Origin: Chloroflexota bacterium
Lineage (GTDB): Bacteria > Chloroflexota > Limnocylindria > Limnocylindrales > CSP1-4
Length of the DNA stretch: 64,000 nucleotides
Direction: 5' to 3'
Assembly: GCA_021786385.1 (NCBI GenBank)
Contig: JAJYNJ010000074.1
Location: 1 to 64,000, forward strand
Shown here: positions 63,208 to 64,000 of the stretch, one piece after another
How positions within the stretch are numbered: the stretch's first letter is position 1
Layout: every line of letters begins with the position of its first letter
Notes under the pieces: generated by a model
Seen by the model: the letters and a program-made list of their open reading frames with translations, nothing else
Databases searched by the model: none
What the model was told of the DNA's origin: nothing
Made by a program: the position numbers and the translations under genes

Positions 63208-64000
63208 TCAGCGCCGGACGCCGGTGAAGAGGACCCCGACTCGCTCGTGGTCGCCGATCTCGCCCCGTTCGCGGAGGGCGAGCAACCCGGCCAACCCGGA
63301 GGTCCCCGTTTCGTCGGCGGGGATCCCGGTCAGCTCGACGCCCAGCGCGTTGGCGCGCACCAGTTGATCTTCGCTCACCACGACCGGGCCGCCGCCCGAG
63401 TCGAGCATGCCCTCGACGACGGCGAGCCAGTCGTACGTCTCGTCGTCGAGGATCCCGTGGGCGACGCTGTGGGGCTCCTCCTCCCAGGGCCACATGAACT
63501 CGGAGCGATGGGTGGCGGCGTACGCAATCGCGGCGCGGTGCTCCGCCGCTCCAGCGTCCCGCGGCAATCGCGCCGCCAAGCGTTGGAACGCACGGGGTAG
63601 GGGCCAGGCGCCTGTCGTCTGGACCGCGTGAACGCGCGGCACCCGAGCGAGCGCCCCCAGCGCCGCGGCCTCGCCGAGCCCTTCGATACAGGCGCTGGCC
63701 AGGGCGCCGCCGCCGACCTGCAGCATCACGCGGTCGAGCGGCGGGCCGCCTGCCAGGTCGGTCGCCAGCTCGTAGCCCAACGTGAAGCCGCCTTCGACGC
63801 TGAGCCCGTTCTCGTTCCCCTGGCAGGTGAAGGGGAGGGCGCCCTCGGCGATCGCCCGGCGGAGCCGGTGGTACGTGGGGTCGCCCACGACGCCGGATTG
63901 GCGTGGACAGACCGTGATCTGCGCATCGAGCTGCCGGAGCCGCTCGACGACGGCCGGGTCGGCGTCCACCGGCACGAAGACGTCGAGAGCGCGTCCTCCG
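63208..64000 (-). CDS. Fold-type-II PLP-dependent lyase/synthase (5' end beyond window)
   Basis: The C-terminal 263 residues are visible; the frame runs on through the right edge (GGRALDVFVP), so the start and PLP-binding lysine are missing. The remaining part has the glycine-rich phosphate-binding loop VMLQVGGGALASACIEGL and the C-terminal GIPADETGTSGLAGLLAL, as in threonine synthase, threonine dehydratase and related lyases. E. coli has a diaminopropionate ammonia-lyase (ygeX) in the matching gene cluster. The C-terminus here looks more like threonine synthase-type enzymes, so YgeX-like function is a context guess only. Confidence 0.8.
   Translation of the reverse strand, partial: GGRALDVFVPVDADPAVVERLRQLDAQITVCPRQSGVVGDPTYHRLRRAIAEGALPFTCQGNENGLSVEGGFTLGYELATDLAGGPPLDRVMLQVGGGALASACIEGLGEAAALGALARVPRVHAVQTTGAWPLPRAFQRLAARLPRDAGAAEHRAAIAYAATHRSEFMWPWEEEPHSVAHGILDDETYDWLAVVEGMLDSGGGPVVVSEDQLVRANALGVELTGIPADETGTSGLAGLLALRERGEIGDHERVGVLFTGVRR

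Overview
The window is a GC-rich stretch of about 64 kb from a bacterial chromosome, densely packed with genes and rich in GTG/TTG starts and 4-bp stop/start overlaps. It looks like an aerobic, heterotrophic member of the Chloroflexota. That placement is inferred from a CtaA-CtaB fusion, a lipoprotein-type cytochrome oxidase subunit II, the ECF sigma/large anti-sigma pair and abundant BMP-type ABC transporters; no rRNA or other marker gene is present to prove it. I found no tRNA, rRNA, CRISPR array, insertion sequence or phage gene.

Region 1 (1-10.5 kb, minus strand): an aa3-type cytochrome c oxidase cluster (ctaAB fusion, then subunits II, I, III and a small membrane protein cut by the left edge). 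Upstream of it lies a pyrimidine operon, pyrK-pyrD-pyrE, preceded by three unrecognised small genes. Region 2 (10.9-20.2 kb): gltB-gltD (glutamate synthase) on the plus strand converges on a second pyrimidine operon, pyrR-pyrB-pyrC. Region 3 (20.3-26.8 kb, minus): a histidine ammonia-lyase-family enzyme, an ECF sigma factor with a very large anti-sigma factor, a GalT-like HIT enzyme and lipB. Region 4 (27.0-31.5 kb, plus): a SorC-type regulator, class II aldolase, HAD phosphatase and split dihydroxyacetone kinase (dhaL, dhaK), a sugar or polyol catabolic operon.

Region 5 (31.6-64 kb) is the most interesting part, a purine-salvage and purine-degradation island. It holds two complete BMP-type (nucleoside-like) ABC transporters (32.8-37.8 and 52.2-57.2 kb). 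Between them, a ten-gene minus-strand run reads leftward from a GntR/UTRA regulator: ATCase-like carbamoyltransferase, YgeW-like carbamoyltransferase, carbamate kinase, fused FeS-molybdenum XdhD-like hydroxylase, FAD subunit, 2Fe-2S subunit, 8-oxoguanine-deaminase-like enzyme, second molybdenum subunit and adenine deaminase. Divergently, the second transporter is followed by an unusually compact SsnA-like amidohydrolase and a YgfK-type iron-sulfur flavoprotein. A hydantoinase and a fold-type-II PLP enzyme (cut by the right edge) converge on these. This closely matches the E. coli xdhD-ygfM-ssnA-ygfK-hyuA-yqeA-ygeW neighbourhood linked to oxygen-independent purine/urate breakdown.

A 21-bp palindromic element with consensus halves GTCRGAKGACT and RGCGTCTGAY occurs three times: directly downstream of a good promoter in front of the GntR gene, in front of the second transporter operon, and about 1.1 kb in front of the first transporter operon. 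It is the best candidate operator for the GntR regulator and would tie the island into one regulon. The likely flow is: import of nucleosides/bases; deamination (Ade, 8-oxoguanine deaminase); hydroxylation (molybdenum enzymes); reductive dearomatisation (YgfK); ring hydrolysis (SsnA, hydantoinase); phosphorolysis of ureido groups by the two carbamoyltransferases; and ATP formation by carbamate kinase. The steps after uptake are inferred, not shown by sequence alone.
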